Assembly (NCBI GenBank): GCA_001598975.1
Contig: BBXU01000221.1
Span: 1-18,404 of the forward strand
Reading direction: 5' to 3'
Source of the DNA: Parachlorella kessleri
Lineage: Eukaryota; Chlorophyta; Trebouxiophyceae; Chlorellales; Chlorellaceae
Length of the DNA: 18,404 bases
In this document: positions 10,701-18,323 of the stretch, one piece after another
How positions within the stretch are numbered: position 1 is the stretch's first letter
Layout: each line of letters starts with the position of its first letter
The notes under the pieces: model-generated
Database searches by the model: none
What the model was told of the DNA's origin: nothing
What the model saw: the letters and a program-made list of their open reading frames with translations, nothing else
Program-made: the position numbers and the translations under genes

Positions 10701-10973
10701 GTAGGGTTGAGTATCCTATTAAAAAGGGGTGTTGTTTGTATCGATGCAGGGCTAGCAGCAGGCTTGGTAGGGTCTATAATAGACTCCATCCTGGGAGCCA
10801 CCATACAATTCACTGGCTACAACCTGAAGACTGGCAAGATCACCGGCAAGCCTGGTCCAGACGTGGCGCCCATCAGCGGGCTGCCTGTCTTGGATAATAA
10901 CCTTGTCAACATAGTGTCGGCATCCTGCACTGCTCTGCTGGCAGCGTTGGCAAGTACACGCCTGTTTGTGTGA
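7732..10973 (+). CDS. VTE6: DUF92/TMEM19 family protein, VTE6-like (putative phytyl-phosphate kinase), plastid
   Basis: Plant VTE6 phosphorylates phytyl-phosphate to phytyl-diphosphate for tocopherol and phylloquinone synthesis in the chloroplast envelope. Exons: 7732-7806, 7905-8045, 8294-8413, 8664-8832, 9176-9345, 9680-9810, 10174-10424, 10750-10973; 1281 nt, 426 aa, all phases consistent. The last five exons carry the family core: [113 protein letters not shown], then GKPGPDV and [12 protein letters not shown] before TGA. About eight hydrophobic segments are visible. The first three exons are less certain: a basic, Ala-rich transit-like start (ATG at 7732), a Gly/Pro linker, and a helical [19 protein letters not shown] segment joined to the core by a GC donor. 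An alternative start at 8479 with a 74-nt intron (8590-8663) gives 351 aa. The core assignment is firm. Kinase activity and the N-terminus are inferred. Confidence 0.85.
8414..8663 (+). other. Putative GC-AG intron (VTE6-like intron 3)
   Basis: The donor reads ACGCAG|GCAAGG, the same CAG|GCAAGG as in DiT1 intron 9, and the acceptor CTCTGCAG|TGGGAC. The join is phase 0 on both sides and links EPTQ to [10 protein letters not shown]. Without it the upstream helical exon runs into a stop at 8462-8464. Confidence 0.55.
9051..9070. repeat. Perfect 10-bp tandem duplication in VTE6-like intron 4
   Basis: CCACAGACTT is repeated exactly twice head to tail. No role is apparent. Confidence 0.8.
9424..9449 (+). 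other. G-quadruplex-forming tract in VTE6-like intron 5
   Basis: Runs of three to six G separated by one or two bases (GGGG-T-GGGG-TT-GGG-T-GGGG-T-GGGGGG) follow a GGT repeat. The pattern meets the usual G3+N1-7 rule for quadruplexes and would appear in the pre-mRNA, because it lies on the coding strand of an intron. Confidence 0.8.
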
Positions 10974-11240
10974 CACTGGTGTGCTGGAGGCGTGGTTTGA
11001 CAAAGTTGTTAGTAAGGATGGCAGGTAGTTCGAACAGCGAGTGAGAGGTAGCCTGTACTGACAGGGCTGGACGCTTTGGTTGACAGTTATGCTTGGGGCC
11101 TCCTTGCTTCCTAAGAATGGTGCATGCGTTTGAGGTGGTATGTGGTGGATCACGCCCTCTTCTTGGTTAAGTTATTGTTTGTGTATTTGGGACAACAATG
11201 TGGTCTTGCCAAGGGCCTGGGTTGTAGTTGGTTTGCGGCG

Positions 11241-11277
11241 CTGGGACCAGGCCAGGGTTGCAGCTTCCTGGTCCCAG
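11241..11277. other. Perfect 11-bp inverted repeat (stem-loop) in VTE6-like 3' UTR
   Basis: CTGGGACCAGG (11241-11251) and CCTGGTCCCAG (11267-11277) are exact reverse complements separated by 15 bases. A stable hairpin is expected in the RNA. It ends 9 bases before the TGTAA signal. Confidence 0.85.
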
Positions 11278-11285
11278 GTGGCTTT

Positions 11286-11290
11286 TGTAA
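11286..11290 (+). terminator. Candidate TGTAA polyadenylation signal, VTE6-like
   Basis: TGTAA lies about 313 bases after the stop codon, a normal 3' UTR length for green algal genes. Confidence 0.5.
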
Positions 11291-11343
11291 TCTTTGGTAC
11301 TCATTATTGTTTCCTTTTATTTGGCACCGGAACAGAAGCCTTT

Positions 11344-12440
11344 ATGAGATATATGTCTTATGCGCGTCGATTTGGTCAAAAGGCTTGGACCAAGCCTTTG
11401 ACAGTGTGGCACAGCGGCCGCTTGGTGCCGGGAGCGCGTGTCCAGCTGGCTACGCGCCCTCATGTGCCGAAGTGGACCTCATGGACTAGCGTCGCCAAAC
11501 TTCCAAATTTCCAGGAGTTTGTGGTAAAGAAGCAACATCGCTGGATTAGCTGGCGTCATGGTGAGATTAACAACGAACACGTCTTCAGGGGGAGAAGGCT
11601 CGTTTCCCACCCAGAGGCAGGATACTCAGCCGGTAAGCCGTGAGCCTACGCCAGACAGTGGCCCCCCGGGAAGCCTCCCTCCCCAGGGAGGAGCAGCAGT
11701 TTTGGAGCAGCCAGATGGCACTGCGACGCTTGTCCTTCTAGCACCAACATCTCGGCCAGGCAGCCAGGTAAACCCTGCTGCTGCAAGCTGCGTCCGTGGC
11801 GATGAAGGCCACTTGACCTACCAGGTATGCATGCATAATATAACAATCACACAGAGCACAGTCAGTATGCGGACTTAAGGCAGGACAGACGTTGTCCTGG
11901 GCTGGGATGTCTGCAGCCCGGCACAGCTTGGAGCATTCGAAGGACTGCACATTTACAAACGACCCATCCTGGGTACAAGAGTGACTTTGTCTGCCATGGC
12001 AACTGATGACTCCAGGTGCAGCGCGTGCTCCTGGCCACACTGTGCAGGCCTTGACAGTCGGCCCTGATGACCTCTGCCTACAAGCTTCCATAGCGCAAGC
12101 AGATGCCATCCTCCAGCAGCGGCTGGGCAGCAGGTGCACTTTGCCTCCGCCTCATGTCACCACCCTGCCAGGCATGACCCTTCCGGAGTACAGCCTTGCC
12201 AGTCTGCCTACAGAAGACCTCCAACCACCCAGCACCGGCAGCAGCAGTGGCGGCAGGGTTGCGCAGCAGCAGGGGTACCAGCAGCAGCCGACCAGCCAAG
12301 GACAGAGTGGAGGGGAGAGCGACTGGCTGCAGCACATGCGAGAAGCAGATGAAGCGCTGAGGGCTGCTATTGAAAGGCGCGATGTTGTTAGAAGCATACA
12401 GGCCCGCCAACCTGGATCTAGCGAGGCTGCAACAACTTAG
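11344..12440 (+). CDS. Hypothetical protein, probable two-exon gene of unknown function
   Basis: I do not recognise this protein. Exon 1 opens with ATG at 11344 (or 11353, MSYARRFGQKAW) and carries a basic, Trp-rich stretch including HVPKWTSWTSVAKLPNF and EFVVKKQHRWISWRHG. Exon 2 (12016-12440, TAG stop) follows a GACTCCAG acceptor. It encodes a helix-prone ASIAQADAILQQRL segment, a Pro/Ser/Gly/Gln-rich linker with several Gln runs, and a charged helical tail (HMREADEALRAAIERRDVV). Exon 1 may end at 11560 (donor G|GTGAGA, 213 aa) or 11632 (G|GTAAGC, 237 aa). Both are phase 1 and fit exon 2. A Pro/Gly-rich open frame at about 11590-11770 between them could not be joined in phase. The basic N-terminus would suit organelle import, and the RWISWRHG segment faintly recalls complex I assembly/B17.2-like proteins, but the match is too weak to name. 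Exon 2 looks coding; exon 1 is less sure. Confidence 0.5.
11379..11399. repeat. Near-perfect palindrome within exon 1 of the unknown gene
   Basis: AAAGGCTTGG and CCAAGCCTTT flank a single A, giving 10-bp perfect arms. It lies inside the proposed coding exon, shortly after the start codon. Confidence 0.85.
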
Positions 12441-12773
12441 GTACTTGACAGGTCTGGTGCTGTTCGATGTAGCTCAGTGCTAGAACTGTGTGACGTTAGC
12501 CGATAAGGGGTTGTTTGTATCTGTATTTGCCTGCCGGTGGTGCAGGGGAGGGGAAGCAGTCCTGAAACTGTCAAACAGGTAGCGAATTTATTAGTAAATA
12601 TCTTGGGTGGTTGAAAACTGATGTGTAGACTAAAATGTATAGCGTCTGAATCGTCAGAACTGAATGCAGGGTTTGATGAGGTCTCGCTGTGGCATGCTAG
12701 GGTGGTTCGCTGGGTTAGAACTGGTAGTAACGAAGTATCAAGGTCGATGCAACTAGTCTTCCATTTATTTGTT

Positions 12774-12815
12774 CAGGGCGGCAGGCAATGCGATCAGAGA
12801 GGAGGTACAGGTATA
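12774..12815 (+). repeat. Dispersed repeat family, partial unit A
   Basis: Shares GGCGGCAGGCAATGCGA-CAGAGAG with units B-D and then diverges. As in B and D, an ATTT-containing stretch precedes it. Confidence 0.6.
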
Positions 12816-12845
12816 CTAGTCTGACAGGATTCTATGCAATTATTT

Positions 12846-12976
12846 GCATGGGTGGCAGGAAATGCGAGCACGGAGTGAAAGTCGCGCTGTGCGAACAAGA
12901 CTGGATGCAGAATGCACCTAAGTCTTGCCTGAGTTCTGAGCCAGTAGTTCTCTCCCCAAGATAAGCTAAGTTGTTA
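12846..12976 (+). repeat. Dispersed repeat family, full unit B
   Basis: This is the longest unit here. It starts GCATGGGTGGCAGG, continues through GCTGTGCGAACAAGACTGG and ends with CTGAGCCAGTAGTTCTCTCC. Unit C begins immediately after it. Confidence 0.85.
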
Positions 12977-13065
12977 GCATGGGTGGCAGGCAATGCGAGC
13001 AGAGAGTGAGAGTTGAGCTGTGCGAACAAGACTGGATGCAGATATGCTCTGTGGCTCTGTATTTA
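12977..13065 (+). repeat. Dispersed repeat family, unit C (3'-shortened)
   Basis: It copies the first half of unit B closely (GGGTGGCAGGCAATGCGAGC, GAACAAGACTGGATGCAGA), then loses the GAGTCTTGCCTGAG part before unit D starts. Confidence 0.85.
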
Positions 13066-13160
13066 GCAAGGGTGGCAGGTATGCTAGCAGAGAGTGAGAG
13101 TTGAGCTGGATGCAGAATGCGCCTGAGTCTTGGCTGAGTTTCTGAGCCTATATTGATGGT
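13066..13160 (+). repeat. Dispersed repeat family, unit D (internally deleted)
   Basis: It begins GCAAGGGTGGCAGG and shares AGAGAGTGAGAGTTGAGCTG with C. It lacks the GTGCGAACAAGACT segment, and has the 3' part GATGCAGAATGCGCCTGAGT as in B. Confidence 0.8.
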
Positions 13161-13457
13161 GGCTTAACATCCAATCGCCGAAAAAATCAGCTTGGTCTGG
13201 CAGTCTTGCATGAAGGGGTGCCCTCTGGGGTGCTGAAGCTAGAAATGTCTTCGGGGTATCTGGTGAAGCCGGCAGGTAACGGCGAGCAGTGCAGAGAGGT
13301 AAAGGAGCATATGTCTGAATTGAGTGTCCCTGACGCGAAACTTCGTGGTGGTTATTACTTGCGTTAAATCGTGAAAGTGTACTATTGCTTGCACTGAGGC
13401 TGACATTGGCTGACTGACCCCTTTGACTTGTGTTCACTCCGTACGAGTCCAAGCTCG

Positions 13458-13462
13458 TTACA
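13458..13462 (-). terminator. Candidate TGTAA polyadenylation signal, uS15c
   Basis: TTACA on the plus strand is TGTAA on the uS15c strand, 174 bases beyond its stop. Confidence 0.55.
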
Positions 13463-13635
13463 TACCCCCAAAAAGCGCACGGGTACTACAGTCCTCACAT
13501 GGGGTGCTCACGACTGCGATAGGAAACTACTAACAGAGTGGCTGTGGCCGTGGGCAGGTAGCCCTGGGTCAAAGCCTACTTGAGTGCACACAGAGGTACA
13601 CCGCATACAATGCAGCGCCGCACTGCCGGGCGACT

Positions 13636-14873
13636 TCACACTGCTGCCTTCTGCACGCGGATATTCAGGGTCTGCACAATCTCCTGGTACTTGTCCCTAC
13701 ACAGAAGGACACATTGGGGCAGGTAAGCGACTGGGGCCAAACAGTAGCAGTGCACGACTACCCCGGAGCCAACCATTCTTATGACCAGCTGACCCCTGCT
13801 AAGACGACAATGTCCAGGTATGCAGCAGCAATGCCAGCTGGCTAAGGTGTGGCACGCAGGCCTTCTCAAAAGGGCCCCTCCCCCTTTCCCCTTCTGTTAG
13901 GGGGCATCTAGAAGCGCAAATATGCGTCGTCCTCATCCTGCTTGCCAGGAAGCAGGCGGTGCCACCTGGACCCGCCTAAGCCACACCCCATGTTCACCCC
14001 AATGCCTTCCACCAGCACCATACCAGCATCCAGTCACTCGTTTCTGGCTGGCAACAAACCCGGGAAGCCTCACATATACTCCTCAACCACCTCCCGTCGA
14101 AGGTCACGTGCACACCCTCCTTTACTGCCCGCTGCTCAGGTCCGCTCAACACCACTAGCCCATATGTTGCGCCCCGGCCCCTGAACTCACTTGTCTGTTC
14201 TCTGCAAATACGCCAACAGCTGCTTCCGCTGACCCAGGATCTGCAGCAGTCCTCGGCGTGTGGCAAAGTCTTTCTTGTGCTCTGACAGGTGGCGGGTTAG
14301 CTGCACCACTCGGGCGGACAGGCGGGCAATCTGGTACTCAGCAGAGCCAGAGTCCCTGTCATGCCGCCTGAACTGCTCGGTCTTAGAAAGATCGGTGCCG
14401 TTGCCACGATAACGGGCGCTGCAGGGAGAGTGAGGGATGTGATATCACGGACAGCCACACCACGGCTGGCATTATATGATACTCACACCAACAGACAACA
14501 AAGACCAAACACGAGGAACAAGCTTTGCATCTTGAGGAGGCATGGCAACGGCCAACAAACACAACGCAGCCCTGCAGAGTCCGCTGTTGGCCAGAAGCAG
14601 TCATCCGTCACAGGCACCACTCAGGCTCCTGGGCCCACCTGATGGTCAGCTCTGCGGTCGGGCGGGCTACAACAACCCTGGGCTTTGCAGGCACCCTTGT
14701 GCCCACGAAGAAGCCTGCAAGGATTGAGCCACAAGCATGTTCACAAAGCCTGCCACAGAGACGCGATTTAGCCAGTGTTGTTATGCGCCTTACAGTTCAG
14801 CTGCACTCAAACACTTCACAGTGCTCTTACATGAGCGTGTCTGCAAGCTGCTGAAGGCGGTGAAAGCTGCCAT
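13636..14873 (-). CDS. RPS15: Plastid ribosomal protein uS15 (30S subunit), nuclear-encoded, 4 exons
   Basis: uS15 binds the central domain of small-subunit rRNA (helix 20-22 junction in bacteria) early in 30S assembly. Exons (minus strand): 14873-14831, 14714-14639, 14418-14191, 13696-13636; 408 nt, 135 aa, all GT-AG and phase-matched. Residues 1 to about 40 form a transit peptide beginning MAAFTAFSSLQTRS, followed by FFVGTRVPAKPRVVVARP. The mature part shows the full S15 signature: EQFRRHDRDSGSAEYQIARL (about 52-71), LTRHLSEHKKDFATRRGLLQ, then LGQRKQLLAYLQRTDKDKYQ across the last junction and the terminal NIRVQKAAV. Bacterial S15 is about 88 aa, which matches the length after the presequence. 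Mitochondrial targeting is an alternative, but the presequence style and the uL13c neighbour favour the plastid. The 494-bp last intron contains no other gene I can support. It is transcribed divergently from uL13c. Confidence 0.92.
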
Positions 14874-15083
14874 GGCCACCGCCCTATCCCAGGATGCACT
14901 TCAACGAAGAATCAACTGTCGCTGCGACAAGCCAGCCTTGCAAATCGTTGCAAGTGCACAAGAGAACGCATGGAGCACCCGATAGGTTTGTCCCAGGCTC
15001 GTCTTCCCGCCACAGCTTACCACCAGCCTCTCAACCTGCTTTTTGGGGCATCGCACCACCGAGACGCACGAAGAAAGGCGGCC
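14874..15083. promoter_or_regulatory. Shared divergent promoter region, uS15c / uL13c
   Basis: Only 210 bases separate the two start codons, so the two plastid ribosomal protein genes probably share a bidirectional promoter. No TATA box or clear paired element was found. The region contains a run of Lys/Arg-like AAGAAAGGCGG next to the uL13c ATG, which is purine-rich leader sequence. Confidence 0.6.
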
Positions 15084-16932
15084 ATGGCTCACTGCACTGC
15101 CTTTGCGGGCGTGAAGCCGGTGCCCAAGGCATCCTTTTTTGGGACACGAGTTCCCAGTGCCAGGCAGGTGGCTGTTAGCAGGCGGGTCGCAGCTGTCCCA
15201 GCTGTAGCAGGTGAGACCACTTATGAACACTGTAGCAGCCAGTCGTGACGGTGAGCGCTTGCTGGTGAACTATTGACGGGGCTACAGTCCATCTTAGACA
15301 ATCAGTTGATAGCAGTGGCTCAATCTGCTCACCGTACTTGGGCATGGAACGTTGTGCTGTGGCGACTTTTTGTGGCGGGCTTCAGGCCTGCACCATGGGT
15401 GGCCTTACCAGTGTTGGTGAGACAGCCCGGGAGACATGCTAGCCAACTGCGACTCACACTGAGTTATTGCTTTTATCTTGCAGTCGCGGAGCTTCAAAGC
15501 TTGGGGGTGGACAAGTGGAACACCTCCTACTACCCCACCGGCGTGGATGCCCAGAACGTGACCAAGCCCTGGTTCATCATCGATGCCGAGGGCCAGACAC
15601 TAGGCAGGCTTGCTGTCCTGGCAGCTAGCTGCATCCGCGGCAAGCACAACGTGACCTACACGCCCTCCATGGACATGGGCGCCTACGTGATTGTCATCAA
15701 TGCCGACAAGGTCGCAGTGACCGGCAAGAAGGAGACGGACAAGCTGTACTACCGACATGCTGTGGGACGGCCTGGCAGCCTCAAAGTGGAGGCGCTGCGG
15801 GACCTCAGAAAAGTGAGTGCCTGATGACTGAGTGGGAGGCAAGGGGGCCTGGTTGGTGAGTGGCCTGGTTGGTGGGAGTTAGTGTGTGCCTGGGCCCAAG
15901 AGGGGAGGGGTTGGTAGGGTGTGGGGCAGGAAGGGTGGCATGTGTGTGATGTGGGGGACGCTGTAAGCTACCTGTTGGGCGAAGGTTGGGGTGGGAGTCA
16001 TGGATGAGTTTGTGCCATCCTACGTTGTATGTCGGTGTACAATATATACGTTAGTTCCATCGGAGGGCCTGAGTAATGCGCACAAGACCGCTGGCTATAA
16101 TTGGGCTGGGGGAGGAGGGAGGGGGGGGGGGGGGGGTCGCGCGCGCACGTGGTGTATCGATCAAAAAATGACGGGCGGCTGGCCCAACGAAGGTAGACTG
16201 GGCAAACATAGTTGGCACGCTATTGAATCATCGTAACCAGGAGCAGCCCCTAGAGTTTGATGGTTGGCCTCCGGGAGACTGCCAGCACTGGCGGGACCCG
16301 GTGGGGGATAATGGGTTGTGACTGGGGCTGTTAGCTCAGTTTGCAGTCTGATTGGCAGGGGTCCCAGGCGTTGCCGTACCACCAGCCCCCAGCTTGTGTC
16401 CTTCCTCACTGTCCGTCCCCTGTGATGTGATGCAGCGCATCCCCGAGCGGATTGTGGAGAAGGCTGTGAAGGGGATGCTGCCCAAGGGCCGCCTTGGGAG
16501 CCACCTCTTCACGCATCTCAAGGTGAGCGGCTTGACGGCGAGCGGGTGTAGGCTCCGGCCCTCCTGGATGCGTATTCTGATGATAGCATGGGTGCCAGGT
16601 AGTGCGATTAGGGGTTGAGAGTTGAGCTGTACATGTATGCACAGGACTGCATGCAGAATGTGCCCGAGTCTCGCTTGAGTTTTGAGCCAGTAGTTTTCTC
16701 CTCGAGACAAGGTAATTCATGTTGGGTGTGCGTTCAGAGGTCACACACCTGCAGCAGTAAATCGCCAACGTGCCTTGGGACATACGGTCTCGTTTTATGT
16801 GTTGCCGTGGCTGGTATTTGATATTTGACTTTTGCGTTGCAGGTGTTCAAGGGTACGGCACACCCTCACAGTGCGCAGCAGCCAAAGGACATCACACACA
16901 AGATTAGCAAGAAGCCTGCCGAGGCCTTGTAG
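15084..16932 (+). CDS. RPL13: Plastid ribosomal protein uL13 (50S subunit), nuclear-encoded, 4 exons
   Basis: uL13 is an early-assembling large-subunit protein. Exons: 15084-15210, 15484-15812, 16436-16522, 16843-16932; 633 nt, 210 aa, all GT-AG and in phase. Residues 1 to about 42 are a transit peptide ([32 protein letters not shown]). The mature protein has the L13 core: [69 protein letters not shown], then [20 protein letters not shown] and [16 protein letters not shown] near the end. The K-W-[YF]-[IV]-[IV][11 protein letters not shown] and PHSAQQP words are typical of plastid and bacterial L13 rather than the cytosolic homologue. Intron 2 (623 bp) is G-rich with a 16-G run. Intron 3 carries a copy of the dispersed repeat. 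The open frame continues through part of intron 1 upstream of exon 2, but a G|GTGAGA donor and CTTGCAG acceptor define the intron. Confidence 0.96.
15846..15874. repeat. 13-bp direct repeat in uL13c intron 2
   Basis: GGCCTGGTTGGTG occurs at 15846-15858 and again at 15862-15874, three bases apart. It lies at the start of a long G-rich intronic stretch (to about 15960). Confidence 0.8.
16121..16148. repeat. Poly-G run followed by alternating CG tract in uL13c intron 2
   Basis: Sixteen consecutive G (16121-16136) follow GGGGGAGGAGGGA. They are followed by TCGCGCGCGCACGTG, an alternating purine-pyrimidine tract. The first part can form G-quadruplex structures and the second Z-DNA. Run length may be subject to sequencing error. 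Confidence 0.8.
16586..16720 (+). repeat. Dispersed repeat family, full unit E, inside uL13c intron 3
   Basis: It matches unit B along its full length with substitutions and small indels: GCATGGGTGCCAGG, GAGAGTTGAGCTGTACATG, GCATGCAGAATGTGCCCGAG, TTGAGCCAGTAGTTTTCTCC. It lies 3.5 kb from the cluster and is contained within an intron. Confidence 0.85.
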
Positions 16933-16983
16933 GTTGTTCTGAATGGCTAGGAGTACAGTTTTCCTGGTACCCCTGTATACCCC

Positions 16984-16988
16984 TGTAA
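16984..16988 (+). terminator. Candidate TGTAA polyadenylation signal, uL13c
   Basis: TGTAA (CCCCTGTAACACTG) lies about 50 bases after the stop codon TAG. It is the first such signal downstream. Confidence 0.5.
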
Positions 16989-17248
16989 CACTGACTTCGG
17001 TTGTTGGGAGCGGTGGGCGATGCCCAGGAGAAAAAAGCCACGGTACAGCAGGGAGGAGTAGAAGCTTTGACCAAGCCAGAGACCAACAGACCCATGCAAG
17101 CCAACAGGGCGATGGCTGCATTTTGTGAGACCATGATGCTACTAGTCGACTGGGCCCTACAAAGCTGCAGTAGGCGTCTCGCACTTAGTCGGTCACTGCT
17201 GCACAACTACTAATGTACACCTGAAGCGCTCCTAGCTCCTCTACATAC

Positions 17249-17300
17249 CAGCTCAACTCGCACTCCCTGTTCCTCCACACTACCTGCCACACATGCTAAT
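17249..17300 (-). repeat. Dispersed repeat family, inverted partial unit F
   Basis: Read on the minus strand it gives ATTAGCATGTGTGGCAGGTA, then GGAGTGCGAGTTGAGCTGG. This matches the first roughly 50 bases of units B-D (TTAGCATGGGTGGCAGG, then AGAGTGAGAGTTGAGCTG). Confidence 0.65.
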
Positions 17301-17368
17301 ACCAGCCCCCTAACATTGTCCAGCATGGATGTACGCACACCTCAGCAAGCACGCCGCTGGTCGTGCAT

Positions 17369-18323
17369 TCACTTTGCTCGCGTAGCTGCTGCTGGGGCCT
17401 CATGCATCGCAGGCCCTGGGGCGGTTGCTGCAACTGTTTTTGTGGTTGCTGCTGCTGCTGCGGGCTCTGCCCCCACCTGGCTGCCGCTGTTGCTGCTACT
17501 GCTGCCGGCCGCCGCAGCATTTGCTCGGCGACGTAATCGCTTCTCATACAGCCGCTGCACCCAGGGTGCAAGCTCCATGCAGCTCGGGTCCCTGGCATGG
17601 GTTTCATAGTAGCGTGACCAGTGGGCCCCCAAGTCCCCAGGCATCCACCCATGCCTCAACTGCACGGCCCCCTCTGGAAGCGGAGCAACCTCCAAGGTCT
17701 GCGTCGCTTCCATGGCGTGCGCCGGGTCTTGGCGCCTCCCAGGGCTGCTGCTGCTGTTGATAGGGTCGCTAGACCTGCTCCCTATCCTTGTGCTGCTCCC
17801 CAAAGGAGCGGAGAGATGCTCCTCTGGCGGCTGCTCTACCGCTGCTGGCGCCTCCGCCTCTGTGTCTGTCAGCAGGCCATGCATAGCGTGGTCTATGGAG
17901 TCTATCACATCATCAGCGGCGCTGCCCTCCGCTGCTGCTGCATCCAAGCTGCCGTGCGAATCACTCCTGGCCGTCTGACAGTCAGCCACACCACCACGGC
18001 TACTACTGCTTCCATGCAGCGGCTCTCTCAAGCTCCCAGGCCCTCCGCTGCAGCTGGGCGGGAGCTCGGCCGCTGACAGCATGCACTGGTAGATTTGCAG
18101 GGGCAGCCAGCTGGCAGAGTCTGGGTCTGCTTGGGCTTGCTCCATGCAGGTCTCAAAGGCAACAGTCAGGATGCGGCGCTGCCGCTCGGCTGGGGAGCAG
18201 AGGGGCGCCTGGATGTAGCGGACGCCTGGAACAGCATGACGACAGCAGGGGCAAAGACGCTGGAGGGCAGCTGCTTGGCAGTGTTGCAGATCTGCAAGCT
18301 TGAGCCACTCATGTGAACACACT
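17369..18323 (-). CDS. Unidentified low-complexity protein with Cys/His-rich segment, last exon (5' end off window)
   Basis: The final exon begins after a CCCTTTCAG acceptor (18325-18324) and runs 318 codons to TGA at 17371-17369. Its start has a Cys/His cluster, VCSHEWLKLADLQHC, then LCPCCRHAVPG (C-x-H-x10-C-x8-C-x2-C). This resembles the second half of a zinc-binding finger, but the spacing is not that of a standard RING. Next is a compact segment (RQRRILTVAFETCMEQAQAD), a long Ser/Ala/Glu-rich disordered region, an apparently folded block (HGWMPGDLGAHWSRYYETH, then LAPWVQRLYEKRLRRR) and an Ala/Ser/Thr-rich tail. A short intron of about 50 bp may separate it from an upstream exon at the window edge (donor GTGGGTGAGG, phase 2, giving HRCRNAG before VCSHEW). 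Otherwise the frame is open without it to 18370. I cannot name the family. Confidence 0.65.

Larger units (their letters stand above)
10974..11343. other. VTE6-like 3' region and spacer before the unknown gene
   Basis: No supported exon is seen. It holds an 11-bp hairpin (11241-11277) and a TGTAA at 11286-11290, consistent with a VTE6-like 3' UTR of about 320-330 bases. Less than about 60 bases then remain before the first candidate ATG of the next gene, so spacing is tight. Hydrophobic open frames across 11124-11340 lack splice or homology support. Confidence 0.55.
12441..13635. other. Intergenic stretch with a repeat cluster, no supported gene
   Basis: About 1.2 kb lies between the convergent ends of the unknown gene and uS15c. 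It is filled largely by four diverged repeat units (12774-13160). The uS15c 3' UTR probably occupies the right part, up to TTACA at 13458-13462. No TGTAA close to the unknown gene's stop was found. Open frames across the repeats look accidental. Confidence 0.6.
16933..17368. other. Convergent intergenic region, uL13c / right-edge gene
   Basis: No supported gene. It holds the uL13c polyadenylation candidate and an inverted partial copy of the dispersed repeat (17249-17300). No TTACA for the minus-strand gene was found here. Confidence 0.6.

Noticed and set aside
11124..11489. Hydrophobic open frame resembling a membrane protein
   Set aside because: It crosses the hairpin and TGTAA of the VTE6-like 3' region and overlaps the unknown gene in another frame. 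No splice or family support.
12774..13160. CRISPR array or satellite DNA
   Set aside because: Unit lengths and spacing are irregular, units are diverged and deleted, and the setting is eukaryotic with intron-bearing genes.
13084..13452. Minus-strand open frame of 122 codons
   Set aside because: It lies in repeat unit D and the probable uS15c 3' UTR. Composition is not coding-like.
15273..15483. In-frame 5' extension of uL13c exon 2
   Set aside because: The open frame is chance intron sequence. Donor 15211 and acceptor 15483 join the transit peptide to the L13 core in phase.
17425..17760. Plus-strand open frame rich in Leu and Cys
   Set aside because: It is the antisense of the Ala/Ser/Gln-coding GC-rich repeats of the minus-strand exon and has no independent support.
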